From NCBI GenBank assembly GCA_028280115.1, contig JANQMJ010000017.1, forward strand, positions 1 to 64,000: 64,000 bases of DNA, written 5' to 3'. This document shows positions 1 to 9,805 of this stretch, piece by piece. This DNA comes from Parvularculaceae bacterium (lineage in GTDB: Bacteria > Pseudomonadota > Alphaproteobacteria > Caulobacterales > Parvularculaceae). The translations under genes and the position numbers were made by a program. The notes beneath the pieces were generated by a model. That model saw nothing but the letters and a program-made list of their open reading frames with translations, had not been told where the DNA came from and made no database searches. The stretch's first letter is position 1. Every line of letters begins with the position of its first letter.

Positions 1-988
1 GCCGAAATTTGCGCCGAGCGATTTTGACCGGTGGAAAAAGCAGGCGCTGAAGCTGATTGAACTTAGCGACAACAATGCAGCGGGGATTGCCGACGGGGCA
101 GTGCCGCTGCTGCTCTTTGGTGCGGAAAACGGCTTTGCCAATCCCAGCCTCGGCCGGAAAGAAACCGTCGAGCAGGTTACACTTGAGGATGTCCGGACTT
201 TTTACGAGCAACATTATTCGCCTTCGATTGGGGAAATTCTGGTGATCTCTGATATGTCGAGAGAAGAAGTTCTCGACAAGCTTGGCGTGCTTTCTGGCTG
301 GGAGGCGAGTGAAGTTCCTGAGCCGCAGGCGATCAAGCCATTCCCTGTAATACAAGGCGGAACGATATACCTGATTGACAAGGCTGACGCCGAACAATCC
401 GAAATTCGTGTCGTGTCGCGTAGCTTTGTTTACGATGCGCTCGGCGATCATTACCGGCTGAACCTTCTAAATCATCCTCTCGCTGGTTCCTTCAACAGCA
501 GGATCAATCTTAACCTGCGTGAGGACAAGGGATACTCCTATGGTGCCTTTGCGTTTGTGAGGGCGAACGAGTTTTCCGGCCGCTACGTCATTCGCACCAG
601 CGTGCGCAAGGACGCTACTGCAGCTTCGATTGAAGAGATCTTCAAAGAGCTTCGTGGTGTCGTTGAAGAGGGTATCACGGAGGAAGAGCTTCACTTTACC
701 AGGCAGGCGATTGGCCAGAAAGATGCGCTCTCCTACGAGACGCCGAACCACAAGATTCATATCATTCAGCTGATCCAGCGCTATGGACTCGATCCGGACT
801 GGCCTAAACAGCAGCATGACGTTCTGATGAACGTAACGATTGAGGAACTAAACGCATTAGCAAAGAAACACCTCCAGGATGATAACATGATTACGGTCGT
901 CGTCGGCGACAAGGAAGAAATCCTTGAAGATATTCAAGGACTCGGTCGTCCAATTATCGAATTGGATAAAACTGGACGGCCGCTGTGA
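1..988 (+). CDS. M16 family (insulinase-like) peptidase, C-terminal part
   Basis: This is the 3' part of a gene that starts before the window; the frame is open from base 2. The visible ~328 residues look like an M16 C-terminal domain: an RVVSRSFVYDAL-type strand, then LNHPLAGSFNSRINLNLREDKGYSYGAF split over a strand and helix (key residues R-EDKGYSYG). The NLREDKGYSYG motif is the usual substrate-contact motif of M16 C-terminal domains. The zinc site (HxxEH) would lie upstream, so it is unknown whether this is a catalytic subunit or a non-catalytic partner such as the second gene of a YmxG/PqqL pair. Such proteins are usually periplasmic or secreted. The stop is TGA at 986-988; no terminator hairpin was seen before gltB, which converges on it. 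Confidence 0.85.
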   Translation, partial: PKFAPSDFDRWKKQALKLIELSDNNAAGIADGAVPLLLFGAENGFANPSLGRKETVEQVTLEDVRTFYEQHYSPSIGEILVISDMSREEVLDKLGVLSGWEASEVPEPQAIKPFPVIQGGTIYLIDKADAEQSEIRVVSRSFVYDALGDHYRLNLLNHPLAGSFNSRINLNLREDKGYSYGAFAFVRANEFSGRYVIRTSVRKDATAASIEEIFKELRGVVEEGITEEELHFTRQAIGQKDALSYETPNHKIHIIQLIQRYGLDPDWPKQQHDVLMNVTIEELNALAKKHLQDDNMITVVVGDKEEILEDIQGLGRPIIELDKTGRPL

Positions 989-1074
989 TGAATTAAACAA
1001 CGGGCCCAACTTTAAAGGGAGAAGGGCAAGACGGTGGAACCAGAGTTCACGCGCTCAGGAGGCGGCGAACGCGA

Positions 1075-4000
1075 TCATGCGGACTGCGCAACAATTGCCG
1101 CATTGGCGCGCGCCGCCATCTCTTTCGATTGAACGATCCAGAACCTGCTTCGCGCGCCGGCCCAGTCGTCAAGGATCATGCGCGCTTTTGGCGAGCGTGT
1201 TTCGCGCCAGTGGCGTTCGATCAGCGCACGGCATGCTTTTTCGTCGTCGTCGTCTTCAAAACGGCCCCATACAACGCTTTCCGGATTGACGCAGGCCTCA
1301 AACGTCGCCGCTTCATCGAACACGTAAGCGCGCCCGCCGGTCATCCCTGCGGCGAAATTGGCGCCGACCGGTCCCAGAATGACCGCAACGCCGCCGGTCA
1401 TATATTCGCAGCCGTTTGTCGTGCAGCCTTCGATAACCGTCGTCGCGCCGGAATTGCGCACTGCGAAGCGGCCGCCGGCGCGGCCCGCCGCGAAAAGGAC
1501 GCCGGATGTCGCGCCGTAAAGGCATGTATTGCCGATGATAGTGTCGGCGCCGTGGGCGAGCTTGTCTTCCGGGCGCACCACGATGGTCGCGCCCGAAAGT
1601 CCCTTGCCCACATAATCGTTGGCGTCGCCCTTGACGATGATTTTCAATCCCCGCGCCGAAAACGCCCCGAGCGACTGCCCCGCCGAGCCCTTCAATCGCA
1701 ACGTCACATGATCGTCAGCGAGTTCGGCAGGGTTAAAGCGGCGAACGATTTCCGAAGAAATCCGCGCGCCGATGGCGCGGTCCGTGTTTTTCACGGGCAT
1801 CGAAAGTTCAACCCGCTCGCGCCGCTCCAGAAACGGCGCAAGGTCCGAAAAAATTCGCTGATCGAGCGTATCGTCGACTTCATTGCGGCCTGTTCTGGAA
1901 GATCGCTTCGGGCGTTCGCCGGCGTCGACAAGCGTCAAAATCGGGTTGAGATCGAGATCGTCGAGATGGGCCGCGCCGCGCGAGACCTGATCGAGCAGAT
2001 CGGCCCGGCCGATAATATCCTCAAGCGATGTCGCGCCGAGTCTTGCGAGAATCTGCCGCGTTTCTTCGGCAATGAAGGTCATGAGCGTGACCACATGTTC
2101 GGGCGCGCCGTGAAACTTTTCCCGCAACGCCTCGTCCTGCGTGCACACGCCCACAGGACAAGTGTTCGAATGACACTGACGCACCATGAGGCAGCCGAGC
2201 GCGACAAGCGAAATCGTGCCGATGCCGAATTCCTCCGCGCCAAGCATCGCCGCCATAACCACGTCGCGACCGGTGCGAATGCCGCCGTCGGTGCGCAGCG
2301 TCACCTGCTCGCGAAGATTGTTAAGCGTCAGCACCTGATGGGCTTCGGCGAGACCGAGTTCCCATGGCGAGCCCGCAAACTTGATCGACGTCTGGGGGCT
2401 GGCGCCGGTGCCGCCGACATTCCCGGAGATGAGAATAACGTCGGCTTTCGCCTTGGCGACGCCCGCGGCGATGGCGCCGATGCCGGCCGCGGAAACCAGC
2501 TTCACGCACACCCGCGCGCGCGGATTGATCTGTTTCAGATCGTAGATGAGCTGGGCCAGATCCTCGATCGAATAGATGTCGTGATGAGGCGGCGGCGAAA
2601 TCAGCGTGACGCCGGGCGTCGCATGACGCATGCGCGCGATGAAATCCGTGACCTTGAAGCCCGGCAACTGTCCGCCTTCGCCGGGCTTTGCGCCTTGCGC
2701 GATCTTAATTTCGATCTCGCTGCATTGATTAAGATATTCCGCCGTGACGCCGAAGCGCCCGGACGCCACCTGTTTGACCGCCGAATTGGCGTTGTCGCCA
2801 TTGGCGCGTGGGACATAGCGCTCGGGATCCTCGCCGCCTTCTCCCGACACCGCCTTGGCGCCGATCCTGTTCATCGCGATATTCAGCGCGCCATGGGCTT
2901 CCGGCGACAAGGCGCCGAGCGACATGCCGGGCGTCACAAAGCGCCGGCGAATGGCGTTGGCCGTTTCGACTTTTTCAACGCCGATGGCGGGCCCGAGTTC
3001 TCTGATCTTCAAAAGATCGCGGATTTGCGCCGGCGGCTGATCGCCCAGCGCCGCGACGTACCGCCCGTAAGCATCGGCGTCATCATGACGAACCGCGGTC
3101 TGCAACGCATGAATGAGATCCGCCTCAAGGACATGGTGCTCGCCGCGACGGCGGTGACGATAAAACCCGCCGGTCGGAAGACGTTCGACATTCGCCTCCC
3201 ACGCTTTTTCGTGCAGTTCCGCCGTCTTGGCCTCAAGACCGGCAATGCCGATGCCGGAAATGCGGCTCGTCATGCCCGGAAAAAATTCTTCGACAAGCTG
3301 GCGCGAAAGCCCGAGCGCTTCAAAGTTGCATCCGCCGCGATAGGACGAAATGACGGAAATGCCCATTTTCGAGATGATCTTGAGCAGCCCGGCTTCGAGC
3401 GCGCATTTATAGTTATAGGCGCACTCGCCGATCGACCGTCCGCCGTAATCGCCGCGTTTTTGCGGTTCGATGAGACTGTCGAATGCAAGATAGGGGTTTA
3501 CGGCGGTCGCGCCGACGCCGACGAGCACGGCGGCGTAGTGAGAATCGACGCATTCAGCCGAGCGTACGATGATCGAGCAAAAGGCCCGCCGTCCCGCCTG
3601 GGTCAAATGGGCATGAACGCCGCCGGCGGCCAGAATCATAGGAATGGCGATGCGGCCAGGCCCCTGATGCTCATCAGTGAGGACAATGTGGCCGGCGCCC
3701 TCTTCGGCGACCGCTTTTTCCGCTTCCTGACGAACCCTGTCGAGCGCGCGGCGCAGCGCAGAGCCGTCGTGACGGATCTGATTGAACGTATAGGTGCAAT
3801 CGATCTCGACCGTCTTTTCATCAAGACGCTCGCGCAGCCGTTCATACATGCCGTTCGTCAGGACCGGGCTTTCAAGCACGAAGACGTCGGTTTGCGTCTT
3901 GTCGGTGACAAGAATATTGCCGAGATTTTTAAACCGGGTCTTGAGGCTCATCACGCCGTGCTCGCGCAGGGGATCGATCGGCGGGTTCGTCACCTGACTG

Positions 4001-5580
4001 AAATTCTGCCTGAAAAAATGCGAAAGCGGCCGATAGTTCTTGGACAAAACCGCGAGCGGCGCGTCGTCTCCCATGGAGCCGACGGCTTCCTTGCCGTCCT
4101 CCGCCATGGGGCGCAGCACGATTTCGAGCGCTTCAAGGTCGTAGCCCGCCGCATATTGCCGGCGGCGCATCTCCTCGCCGCTGAAATAGGCGGGCTCCGG
4201 CCCCGGCCCGATTTCAGGCTGCAATTCGGTAATGTTCTCCAGCCAGTCCGTATAAGGATGTTTTAAGGCGAGAAAATCCAGAATTTCGTTCGGCGCATAG
4301 AATTTTCCGTCCTGCATGTCGACGGCGATCATGCGGCCGGGCTCGATGGCGCCGCGTTTTTTGACGACGCGATCGCCGAGCGGGCACATGCCCGTCTCGG
4401 AGCCGACCGTAAGGACGCCGTCTTCCGTCACGGCGTAACGCAATGGCCGCAGACCGTTGCGGTCAAGCCCGGCGATCGCCCAGCGCCCGTCATAACCGGC
4501 GATCGCCGCCGGCCCGTCCCAGGGCTCCATCACCGCATTGCAATATTCGTAAAGCGCGCGCCACGGCGCGGGCATGACCGCTTCGCGCTTCGACCACGCT
4601 TCGGGAATGAGCAGCGCCTTCGCCATGGGCGCCGAACGGCCGGCGCGCACCAATAGCTCAAAAACCTGGTCGAGCGCCGCAGAGTCGGACGATCCCGGCT
4701 GGATGACGGGCTTGGTTTCCTCGCCGAAGAGCGCCGATGTCATGCGGATTTCGTGGCTCTTCATCCAGTTGATGTTGCCTTTGAGGGTGTTGATCTCGCC
4801 ATTATGCGCCAGCATTCGGAAAGGCTGCGCCAGGCGCCATTCGGGAAACGTGTTGGTCGAATAGCGCTGGTGAAAAATGGCGACGCTTGAAACGAACCGT
4901 TCGTCTTTGAGGTCGGGGTAGAAATTGTCGATTTCCTGCGCGAGAAACATGCCCTTGTAGACGACGTCGCGCGAACACAAGGAGCAGATGTAAAGCTCGT
5001 GCATGCCTATTTCGCGCGCGCGCTTTTCGATTCGCCGCCGCACGATATAGAGTTCGCGATCGAGCTTCTCCTGCCCGCGGTCCTTTGGATCGCAAAACAG
5101 GAGTTGCTCGATATCGGGCCGCGTCGCATTGGCTTTGACGCCGAGATAGCGCGCCTGGACCGGCACCTGGCGCCAGCCGTAAATATAAAAACCGCTGCGG
5201 ATGATTTCGGACTCAACAATAGCGCGCGCCGCATCCTGCGCCGCGAAGTTCGTGCGCGGCAGAAACACCATGCCGAGAAGAATGTCCCGTTCCGTCGGCT
5301 CATGGCCCGTCCGCGCGACAAAGGCGCGGCAAAGCGCCTGGGGCGCGTTGAGCCGAATGCCGGCGCCGTCGCCGGTCTTGCCGTCGGCGTCGACCGCGCC
5401 GCGGTGCCAAACCGCCTTCAGCGCTTCGATCGCCATTTCCACGATTTCCCTGCGCGGTTTTGTGTCGAGCGCGGCGATCAGCCCGACGCCGCAGGCGTCG
5501 TGTTCCGATGCCGGATCATAGGCGTGCGCGTTGATGAGGGCGCGTCGCCCGCGTTGGTATCGAATGGCTTCGTCCGACAC
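1075..5580 (-). CDS. gltB: glutamate synthase (NADPH) large subunit
   Basis: Large subunit of NADPH-GOGAT, which transfers the glutamine amide to 2-oxoglutarate to give two glutamates. At 1501 residues it has the normal length. The start is GTG, directly abutting the TAG of gltD, with a GGCGAGGG ribosome site inside gltD. An N-terminal propeptide of 29 residues precedes Cys30 (HDACGVG), the class II amidotransferase nucleophile exposed by cleavage. The central and FMN-binding TIM barrel follow. The 3Fe-4S cluster motif is CHSNTCPVGVC near residue 1140, and the C-terminal GXGXG beta-helix domain has repeats such as GATSGVLFAAGRAGG. It is the last gene of the glnK-amtB-gltD-gltB run, so glutamate synthesis is probably co-expressed with ammonium uptake. 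Annotation is secure. Confidence 0.97.
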   Translation of the reverse strand: MSDEAIRYQRGRRALINAHAYDPASEHDACGVGLIAALDTKPRREIVEMAIEALKAVWHRGAVDADGKTGDGAGIRLNAPQALCRAFVARTGHEPTERDILLGMVFLPRTNFAAQDAARAIVESEIIRSGFYIYGWRQVPVQARYLGVKANATRPDIEQLLFCDPKDRGQEKLDRELYIVRRRIEKRAREIGMHELYICSLCSRDVVYKGMFLAQEIDNFYPDLKDERFVSSVAIFHQRYSTNTFPEWRLAQPFRMLAHNGEINTLKGNINWMKSHEIRMTSALFGEETKPVIQPGSSDSAALDQVFELLVRAGRSAPMAKALLIPEAWSKREAVMPAPWRALYEYCNAVMEPWDGPAAIAGYDGRWAIAGLDRNGLRPLRYAVTEDGVLTVGSETGMCPLGDRVVKKRGAIEPGRMIAVDMQDGKFYAPNEILDFLALKHPYTDWLENITELQPEIGPGPEPAYFSGEEMRRRQYAAGYDLEALEIVLRPMAEDGKEAVGSMGDDAPLAVLSKNYRPLSHFFRQNFSQVTNPPIDPLREHGVMSLKTRFKNLGNILVTDKTQTDVFVLESPVLTNGMYERLRERLDEKTVEIDCTYTFNQIRHDGSALRRALDRVRQEAEKAVAEEGAGHIVLTDEHQGPGRIAIPMILAAGGVHAHLTQAGRRAFCSIIVRSAECVDSHYAAVLVGVGATAVNPYLAFDSLIEPQKRGDYGGRSIGECAYNYKCALEAGLLKIISKMGISVISSYRGGCNFEALGLSRQLVEEFFPGMTSRISGIGIAGLEAKTAELHEKAWEANVERLPTGGFYRHRRRGEHHVLEADLIHALQTAVRHDDADAYGRYVAALGDQPPAQIRDLLKIRELGPAIGVEKVETANAIRRRFVTPGMSLGALSPEAHGALNIAMNRIGAKAVSGEGGEDPERYVPRANGDNANSAVKQVASGRFGVTAEYLNQCSEIEIKIAQGAKPGEGGQLPGFKVTDFIARMRHATPGVTLISPPPHHDIYSIEDLAQLIYDLKQINPRARVCVKLVSAAGIGAIAAGVAKAKADVILISGNVGGTGASPQTSIKFAGSPWELGLAEAHQVLTLNNLREQVTLRTDGGIRTGRDVVMAAMLGAEEFGIGTISLVALGCLMVRQCHSNTCPVGVCTQDEALREKFHGAPEHVVTLMTFIAEETRQILARLGATSLEDIIGRADLLDQVSRGAAHLDDLDLNPILTLVDAGERPKRSSRTGRNEVDDTLDQRIFSDLAPFLERRERVELSMPVKNTDRAIGARISSEIVRRFNPAELADDHVTLRLKGSAGQSLGAFSARGLKIIVKGDANDYVGKGLSGATIVVRPEDKLAHGADTIIGNTCLYGATSGVLFAAGRAGGRFAVRNSGATTVIEGCTTNGCEYMTGGVAVILGPVGANFAAGMTGGRAYVFDEAATFEACVNPESVVWGRFEDDDDEKACRALIERHWRETRSPKARMILDDWAGARSRFWIVQSKEMAARANAAIVAQSA

Positions 5581-7020
5581 CTAACCGGCCCTCGCCTTGT
5601 CGCTGCTCGCGGCCGCGCGGGCGTTCAGCTTCTTTGCGATAGCGGCCGCGGCGTCGCGCCCGTCCTTGATCGCCCAGACGACCAGCGAGGCCCCGCGCAC
5701 GATGTCGCCGGCCGCATAAACGCGGGAAAGACTCGTCTCAAGCGTTCCCGGCTTGACGCGCAGCGTGCCGCGCGCGGTGACTTGAAGGCCCGGCTCGCCG
5801 AACATGGCCGGCAGGTCTTCGGGCTCGAAGCCCAGCGCGAGAATGACAAGGTCCGCCCGGTGATCAGTCGCGCTGCCGGCAACTTCCACCGGCGCGCGGC
5901 GCCCGGAGGCGTCGGGCGCTCCGAGTTCCATGCGCATGGCGCGAACGCCGCTCGCCTTGTCGGCGTCGCCGAGGATCGCCTTGGGCGCTGCAAGCCATTC
6001 AAAGCGGACGCCTTCTTCTTCAGCATGGGAGACTTCGCGCGCCGAGCCCGGCATGTTTTTGCGGTCGCGCCTGTAAAGGCAAGCGACGCCGGTCGCGCCC
6101 TGCCGCACCGCCGTGCGCACGCAGTCCATCGCCGTATCGCCGCCGCCCACGACGACCACTGACTTTCCTTGCGCATTAAGCGCACCGCTGTCGAAATCCG
6201 CAACGTCGTCGCCCAATCCCTTTCGATTGGATGCTGTGAGATAGTCAAGCGCCGCAACAACGCCTTTGCTGCCGGCGCCCGGACAACTCACGGTGCGCGC
6301 CTTGTAGACGCCCGTTGCGATCAGAATGGCCTCATGGCGTTCGCGAAGCTCGGACAGCGTCGCGTCGCGACCAACCTCAAAGCCCATGCGAAATGCAACG
6401 CCGCCTTCCTTGAGCCGTTCTGCGCGCCGTTGCACGACATGCTTGTCCAGCTTGAAATTCGGAATGCCGTAAACCATAAGGCCGCCGATGCGGTCATAAC
6501 GATCGTATATTTTAACTTGAAACCCCGACCGCCGCAGTTGCTCCGCCGCCGACAGGCCGGCCGGTCCTGCGCCGATAATGCCTATTGATTCATCGCGCTC
6601 GCGCGAAGGGCGTATGGGCTCGACCCAGCCTTCGTCCCAGGCGGTTTCCGTAATGTACTGCTCAACGGCGCCAATCGTCACCGTCCCGTGCCCGGACTGC
6701 TCGATGACGCATGAGCCTTCGCAAAGCCGGTCCTGCGGACAAATCCGGCCGCAGATTTCGGGCATGTTGTTGGTCGCCGCCGAAACTTCGTAGGCTTCTT
6801 TCATGCGGCCTTCGGCGACAAGTTTCAGCCAGTCGGGAATGTCGTTTCCCAGCGGGCAGTGATCCTGACAGAACGGCACGCCGCACTGGCTGCATCGCGC
6901 GGCCTGGGTTTCAGCGACATCGGCCGCATAGCGCGCATAGATTTCGTCGAAATCCCGGCGCCGGGCGTCGGGCTCTCGTTTCGACGGCGTCTCGCGGTCG
7001 CGCGAGGTGAATTTCAACAT
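5581..7020 (-). CDS. gltD: glutamate synthase small subunit
   Basis: Small (beta) subunit of GOGAT, 479 residues, passing electrons from NADPH via FAD and iron-sulfur clusters to GltB. The N-terminal region holds the double 4Fe-4S motifs: CSQCGVPFCQDHCPLGN and later CGRICPQDRLCEGSC. An FAD-binding GAGPAGL motif and an NADPH-binding GGGDTAMDC motif follow, as expected for this FAD/NAD(P) oxidoreductase family. The ATG lies 23 nt after the amtB stop, so it is probably on the same message. The TAG stop touches the GTG of gltB, which suggests translational coupling that would keep subunits near 1:1. No anomaly was seen. Confidence 0.97.
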   Translation of the reverse strand: MLKFTSRDRETPSKREPDARRRDFDEIYARYAADVAETQAARCSQCGVPFCQDHCPLGNDIPDWLKLVAEGRMKEAYEVSAATNNMPEICGRICPQDRLCEGSCVIEQSGHGTVTIGAVEQYITETAWDEGWVEPIRPSRERDESIGIIGAGPAGLSAAEQLRRSGFQVKIYDRYDRIGGLMVYGIPNFKLDKHVVQRRAERLKEGGVAFRMGFEVGRDATLSELRERHEAILIATGVYKARTVSCPGAGSKGVVAALDYLTASNRKGLGDDVADFDSGALNAQGKSVVVVGGGDTAMDCVRTAVRQGATGVACLYRRDRKNMPGSAREVSHAEEEGVRFEWLAAPKAILGDADKASGVRAMRMELGAPDASGRRAPVEVAGSATDHRADLVILALGFEPEDLPAMFGEPGLQVTARGTLRVKPGTLETSLSRVYAAGDIVRGASLVVWAIKDGRDAAAAIAKKLNARAAASSDKARAG

Positions 7021-7043
7021 TCGTTCAGAAATCGTTCTTCACC

Positions 7044-8363
7044 CTAGCCTGACGCGTTCGGCGCGAATTCCGGATAAGCTTCAAGACCCAATTCCGCCTT
7101 GTCGAGGCCTATTCGCTCGTCTTGCTCGCTGGCGCGAACGCCGATGGCGTATTTCAACGCAAGCCACACCGCCAGACTGGCGGCGAATACAAATGCGCCG
7201 ATGAGCATAACGCCGACGAACTGTCCAAAGAAACTTGCGTCGCTGTTGGACAAGGGCACAACCATCGTGCCCCAGACGCCGCATAATAAATGCGCCGGTA
7301 TCGCGCCCACGACATCGTCTATCTTTAGCTTATCCAGCAGCGGCACGGAGAAGGTGACGATAGCGCCGCCAACCGCGCCGATAAGCACGGATTGCCAGAT
7401 TTCCGGCTGCAGCGGCTCCGCCGTGATCGACACCAAACCGCCGATTGCGCCGTTCAGGACAATCGTCAGGTCGACTTTTCTGTAAATCGCCTGGGTCAGC
7501 AAAAGCGCCGCAGCAACGCCGCCGCACGCCGCCATATTGGTGTTGACGAAGATTTTCGCAACGGAAATCGAATCGTCGATCGTGCCGAGCGCCAGTTGCG
7601 AACCGCCATTGAAACCGAACCAGCCGAGCCACAAGATAAACGTCCCGAGCGTGGCCAGGGGCAGGGACGAGCCGGGCAGCGGCGTCACGCGGCCGCCCTC
7701 ATACTTGCCGGTCCGCGCGCCCAGCACGATCGCGCCCGCAAGCGCCGCCCAGCCGCCGGTCGAATGCACGAGCGTCGAGCCGGCGAAATCGGAAAACCCG
7801 AAATGTTTGTCGAGAAAACCGCCGCCCCATTCCCAGGACGCCTGTATCGGATAGATAAAGCCGGTGAGCACGGCGACGAAGATCAGAAACGGAAAGAGCT
7901 TGATGCGCTCGGCGAGCGTTCCGGAAACAATTGACGCTGCGGTTGCAACGAACACCATCTGAAAATACCAGTCCGCGCTCGCCGCATAGCCGGTCCCGAC
8001 CGGATCGGAATCATCAGCGTTCCACCACTCAAATTTCCCGATGACGCCGCCTTCGGCGACGCCGTAAATGAGATTATAGCCGAAAAGCCACACCATGATC
8101 CCGGCGACGGAATAGAGCGATATGTTCTTCAAGCAAATCGTTGCGGCGTTCTTGGACCGCACCAACCCCGCTTCGAGCATGCAAAAGCCGGCGGCCATGA
8201 ACATGACGACCATGCCGGACATCAAAAAAAGGACGGTGTTGAACACGAACGCCGATGCATCGGACGCCGCCGGCGGCGCGGGCGCATCCTGTCCATAAGC
8301 CGTTCCTGCGCCGACCGCCGCGGCGATAAACAAAAATAGCGCTGCTTTTCTTTTTCTGCTCAC
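7044..8363 (-). CDS. amtB: ammonium transporter (Amt/MEP/Rh family)
   Basis: Ammonium channel of the inner membrane, 439 residues. The N-terminus carries a cleavable signal peptide (charged SRKRK, hydrophobic stretch, AYGQD) and then about 11 membrane segments, with the typical GFCMLEAGLVRSKNA region and the DDVVGAIPAHLLCG motif near the C-terminus. I prefer the GTG at 8363 to the TTG at 8372: a GGAGAA ribosome site sits 9 nt before the GTG but touches the TTG. It follows glnK with about 20 nt between them, the classic glnK-amtB pair in which the PII trimer plugs the channel when nitrogen is plentiful. gltD follows 23 nt downstream. Confidence 0.96.
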   Translation of the reverse strand: MSRKRKAALFLFIAAAVGAGTAYGQDAPAPPAASDASAFVFNTVLFLMSGMVVMFMAAGFCMLEAGLVRSKNAATICLKNISLYSVAGIMVWLFGYNLIYGVAEGGVIGKFEWWNADDSDPVGTGYAASADWYFQMVFVATAASIVSGTLAERIKLFPFLIFVAVLTGFIYPIQASWEWGGGFLDKHFGFSDFAGSTLVHSTGGWAALAGAIVLGARTGKYEGGRVTPLPGSSLPLATLGTFILWLGWFGFNGGSQLALGTIDDSISVAKIFVNTNMAACGGVAAALLLTQAIYRKVDLTIVLNGAIGGLVSITAEPLQPEIWQSVLIGAVGGAIVTFSVPLLDKLKIDDVVGAIPAHLLCGVWGTMVVPLSNSDASFFGQFVGVMLIGAFVFAASLAVWLALKYAIGVRASEQDERIGLDKAELGLEAYPEFAPNASG

Positions 8364-8384
8364 GACTTGCAATTCTCCGGTATT

Positions 8385-8723
8385 TTAGAGCGCTGCGGCG
8401 CCGGTTTCGCCGGTGCGCAAACGGATCGCTTCTTCAAGAGCGAACACAAATATCTTGCCGTCGCCGATGCGATTTGTTTTTGCCGCTTTCTCGATCGCCT
8501 CGATGACCTGCGCCGCGCGCGAGGCCTCAATGGCCAGTTCGATTTTTACTTTGGGGATAAAATCGACTTTATATTCAGCGCCGCGATAAACTTCGCTGCG
8601 GCCCTTCTGGCGCCCGAATCCCTTGACGTCGGAAACGGTCATGCCTTCAACGCCTATATCGGTCAGCGCCTGACGGACATCGTCCAGCTTGTGCGGCTTG
8701 ATGACGGCGATTACGTATTTCAT
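8385..8723 (-). CDS. glnK: P-II nitrogen regulatory protein
   Basis: Trimeric PII signal protein, 112 residues from the ATG at 8723 (MKYVIAVIKPHKLDDV), the canonical length. An ATG seven codons further up (8744) is also possible. Tyr51, the uridylylation site at the tip of the T-loop, is present in YRGAEYKVDF. The B-loop (TNRIGDGKIFV) and C-loop residues for ATP and 2-oxoglutarate binding are intact. Placement just ahead of amtB supports calling it GlnK rather than GlnB. It likely regulates AmtB by direct binding and may signal to GlnE/NtrB. The upstream 300 nt is an AT-rich divergent promoter region; I found no convincing sigma-54 site. Confidence 0.93.
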   Translation of the reverse strand: MKYVIAVIKPHKLDDVRQALTDIGVEGMTVSDVKGFGRQKGRSEVYRGAEYKVDFIPKVKIELAIEASRAAQVIEAIEKAAKTNRIGDGKIFVFALEEAIRLRTGETGAAAL

Positions 8724-9028
8724 CTGTGTCAAAACCTTATTCATCGCGCGCGAAAGCGGTTCGAATCCTTTGTGACGGTAATGCGTCGCTTATTGCGTTG
8801 CAACAATTTTCTTTGTGCGTCTGCGAGGTTTCGTTAAAAAATTAGAGTTTTCTGCTATTATTGTGGCTATATCCTTATTTTCTCGATGAATTTACACAGT
8901 TTATGAATTATACTGTTGCCTTTAGCAATTCTCGCTTGTGCACTGCAGCAAAAGCCGCCACCCTTTGATCCGTAGCAAGATGATTCGCTCCGTACCCGTC
9001 TTGCTGCGCAAATCACCAGGAGGGCGAA
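8724..9028. promoter_or_regulatory. AT-rich divergent promoter region of glnK and the porin gene
   Basis: This 305-nt gap separates glnK (leftwards) from the porin gene (rightwards). Bases 8830-8930 are much richer in A and T than the rest of the window. A TATACT at 8909-8914 is a plausible -10 box for the porin gene, although no good -35 lies at the right distance. A TTGCAA palindrome lies near 8800. No -24/-12 element of the sigma-54 type was seen on the glnK side. Confidence 0.45.
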
Positions 9029-9805
9029 ATGCATCGTGCAATATTTCTGTCCGCCGCAACATTCCTTGCGGCGGCGCCGGCGCCCCTTTGCGCCGAATCA
9101 TTGACTCAATCGATAAGCGTCTCGACGTCCGTCGGCTTTGAATCCCGCTATATTTTCCGCGGCGTTCAATTCGCCGAGACGAGTTTCCAGCCGGCGATCA
9201 ATCTCGGCTATGACGATTTTTATCTTAATGCGTGGTTGAACCTGCCGATCGGCGATGACGATCTTGTCGTCACGCCGGGTGGGGAGGAACTGGACCTGGT
9301 CGCCGGCTACAGCACGCCGCTGGACGGCGTTTGGAGCATCGATGTCGGCGTTACCTATTTCGTATTTCCCGATCTAGCGAGCGGTTTTTTCGATGTGCTT
9401 GAGGAAGACGGCGACGGCATGGGCGCCAACACGCTTGAGGCCTATATCGGCCTTGCGCTTGACGCGCCGCTCTCGCCGTCGGTCTATGTTTATCATGATA
9501 TTTTTTTGGATACGACGACAATTCAGGCAAACTGGTCCCATTCAACGCCCGTCGCTGAAAAAGTCAGTTTCGACGCCGGCGGTTCCATCGGCTATGTCTT
9601 CGATGACGAAGGCGGAACCGATTATCTTTACGGCGCGGCGTCGGCCGATCTGGCTTACGCGCTGACCGACAAAGGCTCGATTTCCGCCGGCGTTCGGTAT
9701 GGCGGTTCGGATATCCCCGGCGGCGCCTTGATTGACGATTCCATCGCCGGCGCGACGAAAAGCAGCGGCGTCTGGTGGGGGATCAAATTCGACGCAGCGT
9801 TTTAA
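9029..9805 (+). CDS. TorF family putative porin
   Basis: Outer-membrane beta-barrel protein, 258 residues, with a signal peptide (cleavage after PLCA). The start of the mature protein, VSTSVGFESRYIFRGVQF, is the signature of the TorF/TIGR02001 family. Alternating polar and hydrophobic strands end in an aromatic residue (IKFDAAF), the usual barrel-insertion signal. A strong AGGAGGGCGAA ribosome site precedes the ATG. The gene is divergent from glnK-amtB. Members of this family often lie next to PII and Amt genes, so a role in outer-membrane passage of a nitrogen compound is a reasonable inference, but the substrate is unknown. Confidence 0.85.
   Translation: MHRAIFLSAATFLAAAPAPLCAESLTQSISVSTSVGFESRYIFRGVQFAETSFQPAINLGYDDFYLNAWLNLPIGDDDLVVTPGGEELDLVAGYSTPLDGVWSIDVGVTYFVFPDLASGFFDVLEEDGDGMGANTLEAYIGLALDAPLSPSVYVYHDIFLDTTTIQANWSHSTPVAEKVSFDAGGSIGYVFDDEGGTDYLYGAASADLAYALTDKGSISAGVRYGGSDIPGGALIDDSIAGATKSSGVWWGIKFDAAF

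Noticed and set aside
1129..4266. A 1045-codon open frame antisense to gltB, and similar long antisense frames over the antiporter genes (26172-27350, 27896-29104)
   Set aside because: They mirror the codon pattern of secure genes in GC-rich DNA, have Arg/His/Asp-rich composition and no recognisable domain.
8745..8900. Sigma-54 promoter for glnK-amtB
   Set aside because: No GG-N10-GC arrangement with the TGGCAC/TTGC consensus was found on the minus strand.
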